Assembly (NCBI GenBank): GCA_905215665.1
Contig: CAJMQR010000015.1
Location: 1-15,673 of the forward strand
Reading direction: 5' to 3'
Length of the DNA: 15,673 bases
Source: an uncultured bacterium
GTDB lineage: Bacteria; Bacillota; Clostridia; Oscillospirales; Oscillospiraceae
In this document: positions 1-6,367 of the stretch, piece after piece
Layout of the letters: each line of letters starts with the position of its first letter
How positions within the stretch are numbered: the stretch's first letter is position 1
The notes under the pieces: generated by a model
What the model was told of the DNA's origin: nothing
Databases searched by the model: none
What the model saw: the letters and a program-made list of their open reading frames with translations, nothing else
Translations under genes and position numbers: made by a program

Positions 1-1
1 G

Positions 2-77
2 TGGTACGCCAGAAGGGACTCGAACCCCCAACCCTCAGAACCGGAATCTGATGCTCTATCCATTGAGCCACTGGCGC
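2..77 (-). tRNA. tRNA-Arg (anticodon CCG), CCA end encoded
   Basis: The minus strand folds into a complete cloverleaf. The seven-base acceptor arms GCGCCAG and CTGGCGT pair with one G-T at the end. The anticodon stem TCAGA/TCTGA encloses the loop TTCCGGT, so the anticodon is CCG, reading the arginine codon CGG. The T arm has the TTCGAGT loop. The discriminator base is A and the 3' CCA is encoded in the DNA (2-4). The gene has its own promoter just upstream and is separated from spoIIR by a terminator, so it is probably a single transcription unit as far as the window shows. Its own terminator lies beyond the left edge. Confidence 0.97.
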
Positions 78-96
78 ATATATTCGATGCTCAAAT

Positions 97-125
97 ATTA
101 TAGCAGGCTTTGGACTTAAAGTAAA
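97..125 (-). promoter_or_regulatory. Sigma-A promoter of the tRNA-Arg gene
   Basis: On the minus strand a perfect -10 TATAAT (97-102) lies 17 bases downstream of a -35 TTTACT (120-125, four of six consensus bases). The predicted start is near position 90, leaving a leader of about 13 bases before the tRNA 5' end at 77. Spacing and position fit a strong stable-RNA promoter. The rest of the 78-264 gap holds the spoIIR terminator and nothing else I recognise. Confidence 0.75.
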
Positions 126-185
126 GCCCTTTTTTCTGTTTTTCCAAGACGCAGTGAGTCCTGAAATCTGTGCGTTTCATCACGG

Positions 186-222
186 AAAAAGCGGGGAAAA
201 CGCTCTCCAGCGCGTTCCCCGC
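186..222 (-). terminator. Rho-independent terminator after spoIIR
   Basis: Inverted repeat GCGGGGAA (191-198) / TTCCCCGC (215-222), with an inner CGC/GCG pairing around a TCTCCA loop. On the minus strand the hairpin is followed by TTTTT (186-190). It lies about 42 bases past the spoIIR stop and separates that gene from the tRNA promoter. The plus-strand side has only CGTTTT, so the minus-strand reading is preferred. Confidence 0.75.
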
Positions 223-264
223 CGTTTTGGGTTCATTTTCTTTCTCCCTGCTGCATACCCGCGT

Positions 265-876
265 TCAGCGGAACCAGCTTCTGATTTTTTCCAGCCATTC
301 CAGCGTCTTGAAGCGCAGCTCATATTCCTCTTCGCCGCCGGTGATGAGCGCGGTCTGCGCCGTATCGTAGCCACCGGCTTCTGCGCACTGCGCCACCGTG
401 TCGGCCGTGGCCGCAGTACACAGCGATGGAAAAACAACGCACCACCAGTTATGCCCCTGCGCGCGGCCGATATTGACGCGCAGCGTCGGATACACCCCTG
501 CCGGGAGCGTGAACGTCTCATAATACCGCGTTTCAAAGTCCTCCTCGCGCAGGAAGGCTTCCGCACGGTAAGGACTCTGTTCACGGTCCAGAACGTCCTG
601 CGCCGCCCGGACAATCTCAGGCAGGTGCGTCCCGATACACGCCCGCGCCTCCGCAGCGTTGCGGCTATCTGCGGTCAGCGCGCTGACCTTTTGCAGCACA
701 GCGTCGCGCACACGCAGCTTCTGCGCCTGATCCTCCTCAGAATCCGAATTGGCAACCACATGCAGGCGCACGGTCTTTGCCGCCAGCGCCTTCTGCTCCA
801 ACAGCGTCTCCGCCGCGAACAGGCCGTAGGCCATCAATGCGACAATCAGAATCCATGCAAAAAATCTCAGTTTCAT
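265..876 (-). CDS. spoIIR: Stage II sporulation protein R (SpoIIR)
   Basis: A 203-residue protein. SpoIIR is made in the forespore under sigma-F and exported to the intermembrane space, where it triggers the mother-cell protease SpoIIGA to process pro-sigma-E. In the sequence, residues 5-22 form a hydrophobic signal or anchor segment. The family motifs RLHVVANSDSEEDQ (37-50) and GHNWWCVVFPSLC (141-153) are both present, and the length is normal for the family. The ATG at 876 is the only reasonable start: an in-frame TAG lies upstream with no other start codon between. It has no good Shine-Dalgarno; the best upstream purine stretch, GGACGG, is in the 3' arm of the ispE terminator hairpin. The gene is downstream of ispE but separated from it by that hairpin. 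A weak forespore-type promoter is described separately. Confidence 0.95.
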   Translation of the reverse strand: MKLRFFAWILIVALMAYGLFAAETLLEQKALAAKTVRLHVVANSDSEEDQAQKLRVRDAVLQKVSALTADSRNAAEARACIGTHLPEIVRAAQDVLDREQSPYRAEAFLREEDFETRYYETFTLPAGVYPTLRVNIGRAQGHNWWCVVFPSLCTAATADTVAQCAEAGGYDTAQTALITGGEEEYELRFKTLEWLEKIRSWFR

Positions 877-884
877 ACAAAAAC

Positions 885-922
885 ACCGTCCATATGTAGG
901 ATTTAACTACAGTATGGACGGT
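885..922 (-). terminator. Bulged hairpin terminator after ispE, ending next to the spoIIR start
   Basis: Arms 885-899 and 907-922 pair over 15 base pairs (ten outer, five inner) with one bulged base and a 7-base loop (900-906). On the minus strand the hairpin is followed by GTTTTTGT and then directly by the spoIIR ATG at 876. It starts 11 bases beyond the ispE stop, so it looks like the intrinsic terminator of the DUF1015-ispE unit. It would also place the upstream purines of spoIIR in a stem in any read-through transcript. Confidence 0.7.
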
Positions 923-939
923 ATTTTCTATTTCTAAAC
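910..939 (-). promoter_or_regulatory. Possible forespore-type promoter of spoIIR
   Basis: On the minus strand GTTTA (935-939, overlapping the ispE stop) is followed by an 18-base spacer and CATACTG (910-916). This is close to the sigma-G form (GHATR, 18 bases, CATNHTA), with one mismatch in each element. The -35 also fits the sigma-F form GYWTA, but the GG of a sigma-F -10 is absent. spoIIR is known to be sigma-F dependent, which motivates the search. The call is weak and rests on spacing, similarity and position. Confidence 0.3.
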
Positions 940-1791
940 GTTTTTCGCGATAAAAACCTCCGGATAGTTTTCCTTCAGCATCATACAGGCGACGGCTGCA
1001 TATTCAAAGCTGTCGAAGATGCCAAATACTGCCGATCCGCTGCCGGTCATCTGTGCGCCGTATGCGCCATAAGTCATCAGGATAGACTTAATATAGTTGA
1101 GTTCCGGGTGTTCCGGAAGCACGGCTTCCTCGAATACGTTGCTGAGGCTCTTGCCGATCTCCTCCAGTGAGCCGCTCAGAAGCGCAGACTGCATTTTTTG
1201 CGCCTCCGGATGACAGGCAACAGGCGCTTCGTCCAGCTTCCGGTACAGTTCCGGCGTGGAGAAGGAAAGCTTTGGCTTGCAGACCACATAAAACATCTCC
1301 GGTGCATCGGGCAGTTTGGTCAGGCGCTCTCCCCTGCCCTCGACCAGCGCCGTACCGCACAGAACACAGAAAGGTACGTCCGAGCCGACCTGCGCGCCCA
1401 GCTCGCACAGGGCGTAAACAGACAGCGGATATCCGTGGTGGCGGTTCAGCGCCCGCAGGACGGCAGCCGCATCCGCGCTGCCGCCGCCCAGCCCGGCGCC
1501 GCTGGGAATCCTTTTTGTTATGTGGATTCGCAGACCGGCCGGCCGGCCGCCGAGGTTCCGGTAAAAGCACTCCGCAGCGCGCCATGCGAGATTGGACGCA
1601 TCCGAAGGGATCTCCTGCACGTCACATGTGAGCGACCATTCGGTGCCTTCTCCTAACTGTATTTCAATATCATCCCGGATAGAGATCGTCTGCATGACGG
1701 AGCTGAGAGTATGGTAGCCGTCCTCACGGCGGTCTAGCACATCGAGGGTCAGGTTCAGTTTTGCAAATGCGCCCTCAGTCAGAGTTGTCAT
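934..1791 (-). CDS. ispE: 4-diphosphocytidyl-2-C-methyl-D-erythritol kinase (IspE)
   Basis: A 285-residue GHMP-superfamily kinase that phosphorylates the 2-hydroxyl of CDP-methylerythritol with ATP, the fourth step of the MEP pathway to isoprenoid precursors. The N-terminal substrate motif AKLNLTLDVL (10-19) contains the expected lysine 11. The glycine-rich ATP loop SGAGLGGGSADAA is at 97-109, GSDVPF with the catalytic aspartate at 136-141, and the C-terminal GHMP motif MTGSGSAVFG at 248-257. Length is normal. The ATG at 1791 overlaps the TGA of the upstream DUF1015 gene as ATGA, so the two are probably translationally coupled. A purine-rich GAGGGAAG lies upstream inside the DUF1015 3' end. 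A hairpin terminator follows. Confidence 0.97.
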   Translation of the reverse strand: MTTLTEGAFAKLNLTLDVLDRREDGYHTLSSVMQTISIRDDIEIQLGEGTEWSLTCDVQEIPSDASNLAWRAAECFYRNLGGRPAGLRIHITKRIPSGAGLGGGSADAAAVLRALNRHHGYPLSVYALCELGAQVGSDVPFCVLCGTALVEGRGERLTKLPDAPEMFYVVCKPKLSFSTPELYRKLDEAPVACHPEAQKMQSALLSGSLEEIGKSLSNVFEEAVLPEHPELNYIKSILMTYGAYGAQMTGSGSAVFGIFDSFEYAAVACMMLKENYPEVFIAKNV

Positions 1792-3029
1792 TTGATTTTT
1801 CTTCCCTCAAGATAATAGCGTTTTTCACGGCTGTGGCCCATGGAGAAGGTCTTGCGCGGAAGAATTCCGTCCGCAATCACGCCGCGGAAAAGCTGGCTCT
1901 TTTCCATTGCAGGCAGGAGGAACCCGATGGCATTCTCCTGCTTTGCGAGAGCGATCAGCGCATCGTCGTCATGGATGTAGTCGATCTCTCCCTCGTGTTC
2001 CTTCAGATATCCGTCGAGGAAGCCCTGCAATACGCCGACGGCAAGCTGGCTCTTCGCCGGATCCAGATGCAGGACGCCGGACTCCGCTCCGCTGTACCAG
2101 CGGACTTCAAAGCCCTCCTGCGCACATGCCTCCGCCTCCAGCGCCTTGAGCAGCGCTTTCGGATCGCAGGCAGTGATCACGCGATGAATCGGCTCAAATA
2201 CCTGGGCGTCGTCATGGATGTTTTCCAATTCCACCAGAGCGAAGCGCGCAGGGTGCATGGAGAGATCCACGCCGGGATTCTGCTTTTTCAGCTCCCCGTA
2301 GCAGGATTTCGCCGTGGCCAGAGAGTGGTTGCCATCACCGACGGCAAAGACCACGGGCGTTCCCTTCAGGCCCTCATACTTTTTCCCGACATTCTTGGTG
2401 TATTCGGTCAGCCGCGCGTTGAATGCCTCGGCTTCCTTCCCGGAAACGAGCCAGCCCGCGATATGGCCGCCGCCCTCCATGAGATCAAAGTCGTAGAGCT
2501 TCCTGAGAGACTCCTTGTGCGCGGCAATCGGCTCGATCAGAACCTTTTCGTTGTCGTCGCAGAGCATCAGAATATGCGGCAGCTCAATGGGCGCATCCCG
2601 GCGGACACGCATGCGCGGCGGAATCCGCTCGACAACCGTACGCTCCGTCGCCCGAATGGCGGAAACGGAACCGGTGGAATAGTCGTATGCGTCCAGATCT
2701 ACCATGCCGACCAGTCCTTCGCGCACTGAACCGTTTTCCAGTGTGCGCTCCACATAGACAAAGGAGTCCTTCAGGGTCTCAAAGACGCCGTTTTCCAAAT
2801 ACTCCTTCATGGTTTTGTTGATCAGCTCCGTATGTGCCGCCTCCTGCGGCGTGCCAAGCTCCGCCTCCGGAAGAATCAAGTTGATGGTCGAAGGCACACC
2901 TTCTGCGTTTTTGCGCACACGCTCCCAATACGCAGGGTCGGAGGTAAACTGGTCACAGGCGATGACCGCCCATTTTTCCATGGACTCTACCTTCGGAAAC
3001 AGAATATCAGCCGGCAAAAATGCGTTCAT
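1788..3029 (-). CDS. DUF1015 family protein, function unknown
   Basis: A 413-residue soluble protein of the DUF1015 family. The family is recognised from the N-terminal pattern NAFLPADILFPKVE, the central GDGNHSLATAK motif (about 231-241) and the C-terminal GILPRKTFSMGHSREKRYYLEG. The GDGNH histidine and acidic residues look like an active-site signature, but I know of no established reaction and do not assign one. I chose the ATG at 3029 because AAAGGCGG lies 7 bases upstream of it and the protein then begins in the usual way. An in-frame TTG at 3047 would add MKGGCS but overlaps that ribosome site. It is the first gene of a two-gene unit with ispE. There are no membrane segments or signal peptide. 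Confidence 0.9.
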   Translation of the reverse strand: MNAFLPADILFPKVESMEKWAVIACDQFTSDPAYWERVRKNAEGVPSTINLILPEAELGTPQEAAHTELINKTMKEYLENGVFETLKDSFVYVERTLENGSVREGLVGMVDLDAYDYSTGSVSAIRATERTVVERIPPRMRVRRDAPIELPHILMLCDDNEKVLIEPIAAHKESLRKLYDFDLMEGGGHIAGWLVSGKEAEAFNARLTEYTKNVGKKYEGLKGTPVVFAVGDGNHSLATAKSCYGELKKQNPGVDLSMHPARFALVELENIHDDAQVFEPIHRVITACDPKALLKALEAEACAQEGFEVRWYSGAESGVLHLDPAKSQLAVGVLQGFLDGYLKEHEGEIDYIHDDDALIALAKQENAIGFLLPAMEKSQLFRGVIADGILPRKTFSMGHSREKRYYLEGRKIK

Positions 3030-3072
3030 GCTACAACCGCCTTTCAAAATTCGTTCGTAATCTGCGGCAACG

Positions 3073-3107
3073 CCGCTTTCTTATTATAGCGCAAAGCGGT
3101 TTTTTTT
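3073..3107 (+). terminator. Terminator-like hairpin with eight T on the plus strand, no obvious upstream gene
   Basis: CCGCTTT (3073-3079) pairs with AAAGCGG (3093-3099) across a 13-base loop and is followed by eight T (3100-3107). The form is that of a plus-strand intrinsic terminator, but no plus-strand gene lies upstream. It overlaps the -10 of the minus-strand DUF1015 promoter, so the T run may simply be upstream promoter DNA. The alternative stem 3064-3076 shares bases with it, so the two cannot form together. Confidence 0.35.
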
Positions 3108-3111
3108 CCTA
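3083..3111 (-). promoter_or_regulatory. Probable promoter of the DUF1015-ispE unit
   Basis: On the minus strand a perfect -10 TATAAT sits at 3083-3088. At 17-base spacing the -35 position (3106-3111) reads TAGGAA, a poor match, so the promoter is either weak or activator-assisted. The predicted start is near 3076. The leader would then begin with a small stem-loop, GCGGC-GTT-GCCGC (3064-3076), before the ribosome site near 3040. Confidence 0.5.
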
Positions 3112-3167
3112 GCGTTTTCGTAAAATTCCTCTTCGTGTTTTTTTACAAATTTCGGCAAAAATTTTTA

Positions 3168-3197
3168 GTATATCTAACAGATTTTTAGAGCATACTA
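3168..3197 (+). promoter_or_regulatory. Forespore (sigma-G type) promoter candidate for the DUF378 gene
   Basis: GTATA (3168-3172) is followed by an 18-base spacer and CATACTA (3191-3197). This fits the Bacillus sigma-G consensus (-35 GHATR, -10 CATNHTA, about 18 bases) at every defined position. The predicted start is around 3204, about 23 bases ahead of the DUF378 ATG, and the ribosome site AGGGAGG falls in between. No better sigma-A promoter is visible: at 17-base spacing from TACTAT the -35 position reads ATATCT. Confidence 0.5.
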
Positions 3198-3226
3198 TCC
3201 ACAGCACATTTAGGGAGGACAGAGCT

Positions 3227-3436
3227 ATGGACACCTTTGCATTGATTCTCAGCATCATCGGCTCCATCAACTGGGGACTTGTGGGAATCTTCAAGTTCGA
3301 TCTCGTCGCATGGATCTTCGGAGGGCAGACCTCCGGCGTGAGCCGCATCATCTATACCATTGTCGGCCTGGCAGGTATTTGGTGCATTTCTTTCCTCTTC
3401 CGCAAGAGAGCGCTTGCCACAGCGGAAGACATCTGA
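3227..3436 (+). CDS. DUF378 family small membrane protein
   Basis: A 69-residue protein with two hydrophobic segments, about residues 4-22 and 41-58, and a basic end of the second segment (RKRA). The family signature SINWGLVGIFKFD occurs at 13-25, followed by a short loop with GG. It should be an inner-membrane protein with two passes. The molecular role of the family is unknown to me. The ATG at 3227 has a strong ribosome site, AGGGAGG, at 3212-3218. It is the only plus-strand gene supported in the window, divergent from DUF1015 and convergent with rpsU. The upstream promoter resembles those read by sigma-G, which would make it a late forespore gene; that is inference. Confidence 0.88.
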   Translation: MDTFALILSIIGSINWGLVGIFKFDLVAWIFGGQTSGVSRIIYTIVGLAGIWCISFLFRKRALATAEDI

Positions 3437-3518
3437 TACTGGTTCTTGCTGCCGGAAGCAGCCCGCAGGAAGGCGACGATGAGAATCACCGCCGCCTGAA
3501 TGCTCAAATATGACAGAA

Positions 3519-3545
3519 ACGCCCCCTGCAAAAAGCAGGGGGCGT
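3519..3545. terminator. Shared hairpin terminator between convergent DUF378 and rpsU
   Basis: A perfect 11-base-pair GC-rich stem, ACGCCCCCTGC (3519-3529) and GCAGGGGGCGT (3535-3545), with a 5-base A loop on the plus strand. On the minus strand it lies 24 bases past the rpsU stop and is followed by TTTCTGTCAT. On the plus strand it lies about 80 bases past DUF378 and is followed by TTCGTTC. Neither U tract is strong, but the stem and its position suit a bidirectional terminator. A small GCTGC/GCAGC stem near 3450-3465 is the only other structure I see in the 3437-3569 gap. Confidence 0.65.
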
Positions 3546-3569
3546 TCGTTCACAGCATTTCAGTGGAAA

Positions 3570-3752
3570 TCAATAGCCTCTTCTCTTGTTCTTACGAGCA
3601 GCTTCGGACTTCTGCTTCCGCTTGAGACTCGGGCTGACATAATGCTCTCGCTTCTTGACCTCGGCGATCACGCCGTCCTTGGCGCAGCTGCGCTTAAAGC
3701 GCTTCAGAGCACTCTCCAGAGACTCGTTCTCTTTTACGCGAATTTCAGACAT
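3570..3752 (-). CDS. rpsU: 30S ribosomal protein S21
   Basis: A 60-residue basic protein matching bS21, a small-subunit protein near the anti-Shine-Dalgarno region of 16S rRNA. It reads SEIRVKENESLESALKRFKR at 2-21, followed by the usual KKREHYVSPSLKRKQKSEAA region and a lysine/arginine tail. The ATG at 3752 is preceded by GGAGGGAGGG, 6 bases or so upstream. A longer open frame continues upstream to 3851 but crosses the promoter, so the short form is right. The gene has its own near-consensus promoter and a terminator, so it is monocistronic. Confidence 0.96.
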   Translation of the reverse strand: MSEIRVKENESLESALKRFKRSCAKDGVIAEVKKREHYVSPSLKRKQKSEAARKNKRRGY

Positions 3753-3822
3753 CGATTTCCCTCCCTCCGGCGCATCCGGCTCAATCCAGGATGCTTTCAG
3801 GGCCGATACAACGGCAACAATT

Positions 3823-3851
3823 ATTATAGTCAGAGTTCTCCCAAAAGTCAA
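3823..3851 (-). promoter_or_regulatory. Strong sigma-A promoter of rpsU
   Basis: On the minus strand TTGACT (3846-3851, five of six consensus) is followed by exactly 17 bases and a perfect TATAAT (3823-3828). The predicted start is near 3816, giving a leader of about 64 bases before the rpsU ATG, with a GC-rich stretch just upstream of the ribosome site. It lies about 70 bases downstream of the leuS terminator, so rpsU is uncoupled from the large operon. Confidence 0.85.
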
Positions 3852-3919
3852 GCAATATCTTACAAGTTTTTCGGTTTATTTCGCGATTCTGCCAATTTAT
3901 ATCGGAGATGGTCAGAGAA

Positions 3920-3952
3920 ATTCTCCGGAGAAAGCACATTTCTCCGGAGAAT
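3920..3952 (-). terminator. Hairpin terminator after leuS (end of the nine-gene array)
   Basis: A 14-base-pair perfect stem (3920-3933 and 3939-3952) with a 5-base loop, beginning 3 bases after the leuS TAG. On the minus strand the stem runs directly into TTTCTCT. Each arm contains the self-complementary decamer TCTCCGGAGA, so each arm could also pair with itself. The U tract is moderate; position and stem support termination. Confidence 0.7.
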
Positions 3953-3955
3953 CGT

Positions 3956-6367
3956 CTATTTCACGATCAGGTTGACAAGCTTGTTTTTAACAACGATGCT
4001 CTTGACAATGCTGCCGCCCTGTTTTTCCAGGAAACGGGCAATCTTTTCGTCGGCAGTCGCCGCAGCAATCACCGCGTCATTGTCCAGATCGGCGGCGACA
4101 TGGATGGTTCCGCGGAGTTTTCCGTTGACCTGAACCGCCATGTCGATCTCCGTATCTTTGCACTTTTCTTCGTCGTAGGAAGGCCATGCGGAGACAGAGC
4201 AGATGCCTTCAAAGCCGTGCAGTTGCCAGATCTCATCGCAGATATGCGGCGCAAAGGGGCTGAGAAGCTGCAGCAGCGTTCGGAGCTCTGCGGCATTGCA
4301 GCCGTTCTCGGACAGTGCCGAGCAGAGCGTCATCAGCGCCGCAAGCGCCGTATTGCCCTTCAGCGCGTCAATGTCCGAGGAAACCTTGCGGATGGTCTTG
4401 TGCAGAATTGCCTCGTTCTTCGCCGAATACGCCGTCTCGTGGTCGGTCACAGTCTCCGCAAGGTTCCAGACCTTGTCGAGGAAACGCTTGCAGCCCTTGA
4501 CCGCATTGGTCGCCCATGTGGCAGCCTTCTCAAAATCCCCGATAAAGATGATGTAGGTGCGCATGGTATCCGCGCCGTATTCGCGGATGACGTCCGTCGG
4601 GTTGATGACGTTGCCGCGGGACTTGGACATCTTGATGCCGCCCTCGCCGAGGATCATGCCATGGCTTGTACGTTTGGCATAGGGCTCCTTGGTCGGCACG
4701 ACGCCGATATCATAGAGGAATTTGTGCCAGAACCGGCTGTAAAGCAGATGCAGCGTGGTATGCTCCATGCCGCCGTTGTACCAGTCGACCGGGCTCCAGT
4801 ATTCCAGCGCCTCCTTAGACGCCAGCGCCTGGTCGTTGTGGGGATCCATGTAGCGCAGATAATACCAGGAAGATCCGGCCCACTGGGGCATGGTATCCGT
4901 CTCCCGCTGCGCGGGGCCGCCGCAGCACGGGCAGGTGGTGTTCACCCATTCGGGGATATTGGCAAGCGGAGAGCGTCCGTCGTCGGTCGGCTCATAGCTT
5001 TCGACCTCCGGCAGCAGCAGCGGAAGATCCTTTTCGTCCAGAGGGACGGTACCACACTTCGGGCAGTGCACAATCGGGATCGGCTCGCCCCAATAGCGCT
5101 GGCGGGAGAAAACCCAGTCGCGCAGCTTGAAATTGACCTTCGCCTGCCCGGTCTTCTGCTCTTCCAGATAGGCAACAATTGCTTTTTTGGCCTCATCGAC
5201 GCTCATGCCGTTCAGGAAGCCCGAATTGACCATCACGCCGGTGGCGCAGTCGGTAAAAGCCGCTTGCTCAACATTGCCGCCCTTGACGACCTCGATGATC
5301 TCACAGCCGAATTTCTTTGCAAATTCCCAGTCGCGCTCGTCATGGGCCGGCACTGCCATGATCGCACCGGTACCGTAGGAGGCCAGAACATAGTCCGAAA
5401 TAAATATCGGGATTTCCTTGCCGTTGACGGGATTGATTCCCCTGACGCCGCGGAGCATTACACCGGTCTTTTCCTTGGAAAGCTCGGTGCGCTCAAAATC
5501 CGACTTGGAGGCGGCCTCCTGCTGATAAGCCTTTACCTCGTCGGCGTTCTCCAGCCGGTCCATCCACTTGCCAACAAGCGCATGCTCCGGGGAAAGGACC
5601 ATATACGTTGCGCCGAACAGTGTGTCCGGGCGGGTCGTATAAACCACAATGTCGTCTCCGAGGGTGGAGCCGAAGCGCACCTCCGCACCGGTGGAGCGGC
5701 CGATCCAGTTGCGCTGCTGGATCTTCACGCGCTCGATGTAGTCCACGTCCTCCAGATCGTCCAGCAGTCTTTGGGCATACGCCGTGATGCGGAGCATCCA
5801 CTGGCTCTTTTCCTTGCGCACCACGGGGCTGCCGCAGCGCTCACAGACATTCTCGACAACCTCTTCGTTGGCAAGGACGCACTTGCAGGAGGTGCACCAG
5901 TTGACGGGCATTTTTGCCTTATAGGCAAGCCCATGCTTATAAAGCTGGAGGAAAATCCACTGCGTCCACTTGAAGTAGGCCGGATCCGTCGTATTGATCT
6001 CACGATCCCAGTCAAAGCTGTATCCCAGCGCCTGAAGCTGGCCCCGAAACACCTTTACATTGTTTGCGGTAACAACCGCAGGGTGAATATGGTTCTTGAT
6101 GGCATAGTTTTCCGTAGGCAGGCCGAAGGCGTCATAGCCCATGGGGAACAGGACGTTCTCCCCCTGCATCCGGTGCTTTCGGGCAATCACATCCATGGCC
6201 GTGTAGGGGCGGGCATGGCCGACATGCAATCCCGCGCCGGAAGGATACGGGAATTCAATCAGAGCATAGAACTTTTTCTTTTCTGAGCCGGTTTCAGCGG
6301 CATAGAGCTTTTTGTCGGCCCAGATCTTGTGCCATTTGCTCTCAATGGCAGTAAAATCATACTTCAA
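3956..6367 (-). CDS. leuS: Leucyl-tRNA synthetase (class I)
   Basis: An 803-residue enzyme charging tRNA-Leu with leucine. The HIGH-type motif is HVGH (48-51) within YPSGAGLHVGHARPY; KMSKS is at 579-583. The CP1 editing domain carries TTRPDTLFG and AVPAHDERD (about 337-345). Two cysteine pairs (near 157-176) and a second set, HCPKC near 433 plus CPCCGG near 476, look like zinc sites. Length is typical of bacterial LeuRS. The start is TTG at 6367: it directly follows the rsfS TAA, has AGGAGG 8 bases upstream inside the last rsfS codons, and gives the usual MKYDF start. No T-box leader is possible because there is no gap to rsfS. It is the last gene of the array. Confidence 0.98.
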   Translation of the reverse strand: MKYDFTAIESKWHKIWADKKLYAAETGSEKKKFYALIEFPYPSGAGLHVGHARPYTAMDVIARKHRMQGENVLFPMGYDAFGLPTENYAIKNHIHPAVVTANNVKVFRGQLQALGYSFDWDREINTTDPAYFKWTQWIFLQLYKHGLAYKAKMPVNWCTSCKCVLANEEVVENVCERCGSPVVRKEKSQWMLRITAYAQRLLDDLEDVDYIERVKIQQRNWIGRSTGAEVRFGSTLGDDIVVYTTRPDTLFGATYMVLSPEHALVGKWMDRLENADEVKAYQQEAASKSDFERTELSKEKTGVMLRGVRGINPVNGKEIPIFISDYVLASYGTGAIMAVPAHDERDWEFAKKFGCEIIEVVKGGNVEQAAFTDCATGVMVNSGFLNGMSVDEAKKAIVAYLEEQKTGQAKVNFKLRDWVFSRQRYWGEPIPIVHCPKCGTVPLDEKDLPLLLPEVESYEPTDDGRSPLANIPEWVNTTCPCCGGPAQRETDTMPQWAGSSWYYLRYMDPHNDQALASKEALEYWSPVDWYNGGMEHTTLHLLYSRFWHKFLYDIGVVPTKEPYAKRTSHGMILGEGGIKMSKSRGNVINPTDVIREYGADTMRTYIIFIGDFEKAATWATNAVKGCKRFLDKVWNLAETVTDHETAYSAKNEAILHKTIRKVSSDIDALKGNTALAALMTLCSALSENGCNAAELRTLLQLLSPFAPHICDEIWQLHGFEGICSVSAWPSYDEEKCKDTEIDMAVQVNGKLRGTIHVAADLDNDAVIAAATADEKIARFLEKQGGSIVKSIVVKNKLVNLIVK

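Noticed and set aside
154..906. 250-codon plus-strand frame over spoIIR
   Set aside because: It crosses two terminators and the spoIIR coding region, and its product has no family resemblance.
3753..3851. N-terminal extension of rpsU by 33 residues
   Set aside because: It runs through the strong TTGACT-17-TATAAT promoter, and S21 proteins begin at the short start, which has a strong ribosome site.
3908..6286. A 792-codon open frame on the plus strand, antisense to leuS
   Set aside because: It mirrors leuS, which has every expected motif. The product is arginine-, alanine- and leucine-rich without a recognisable family and lacks a credible ribosome site, as expected when GC-rich third positions remove stops from the opposite strand.
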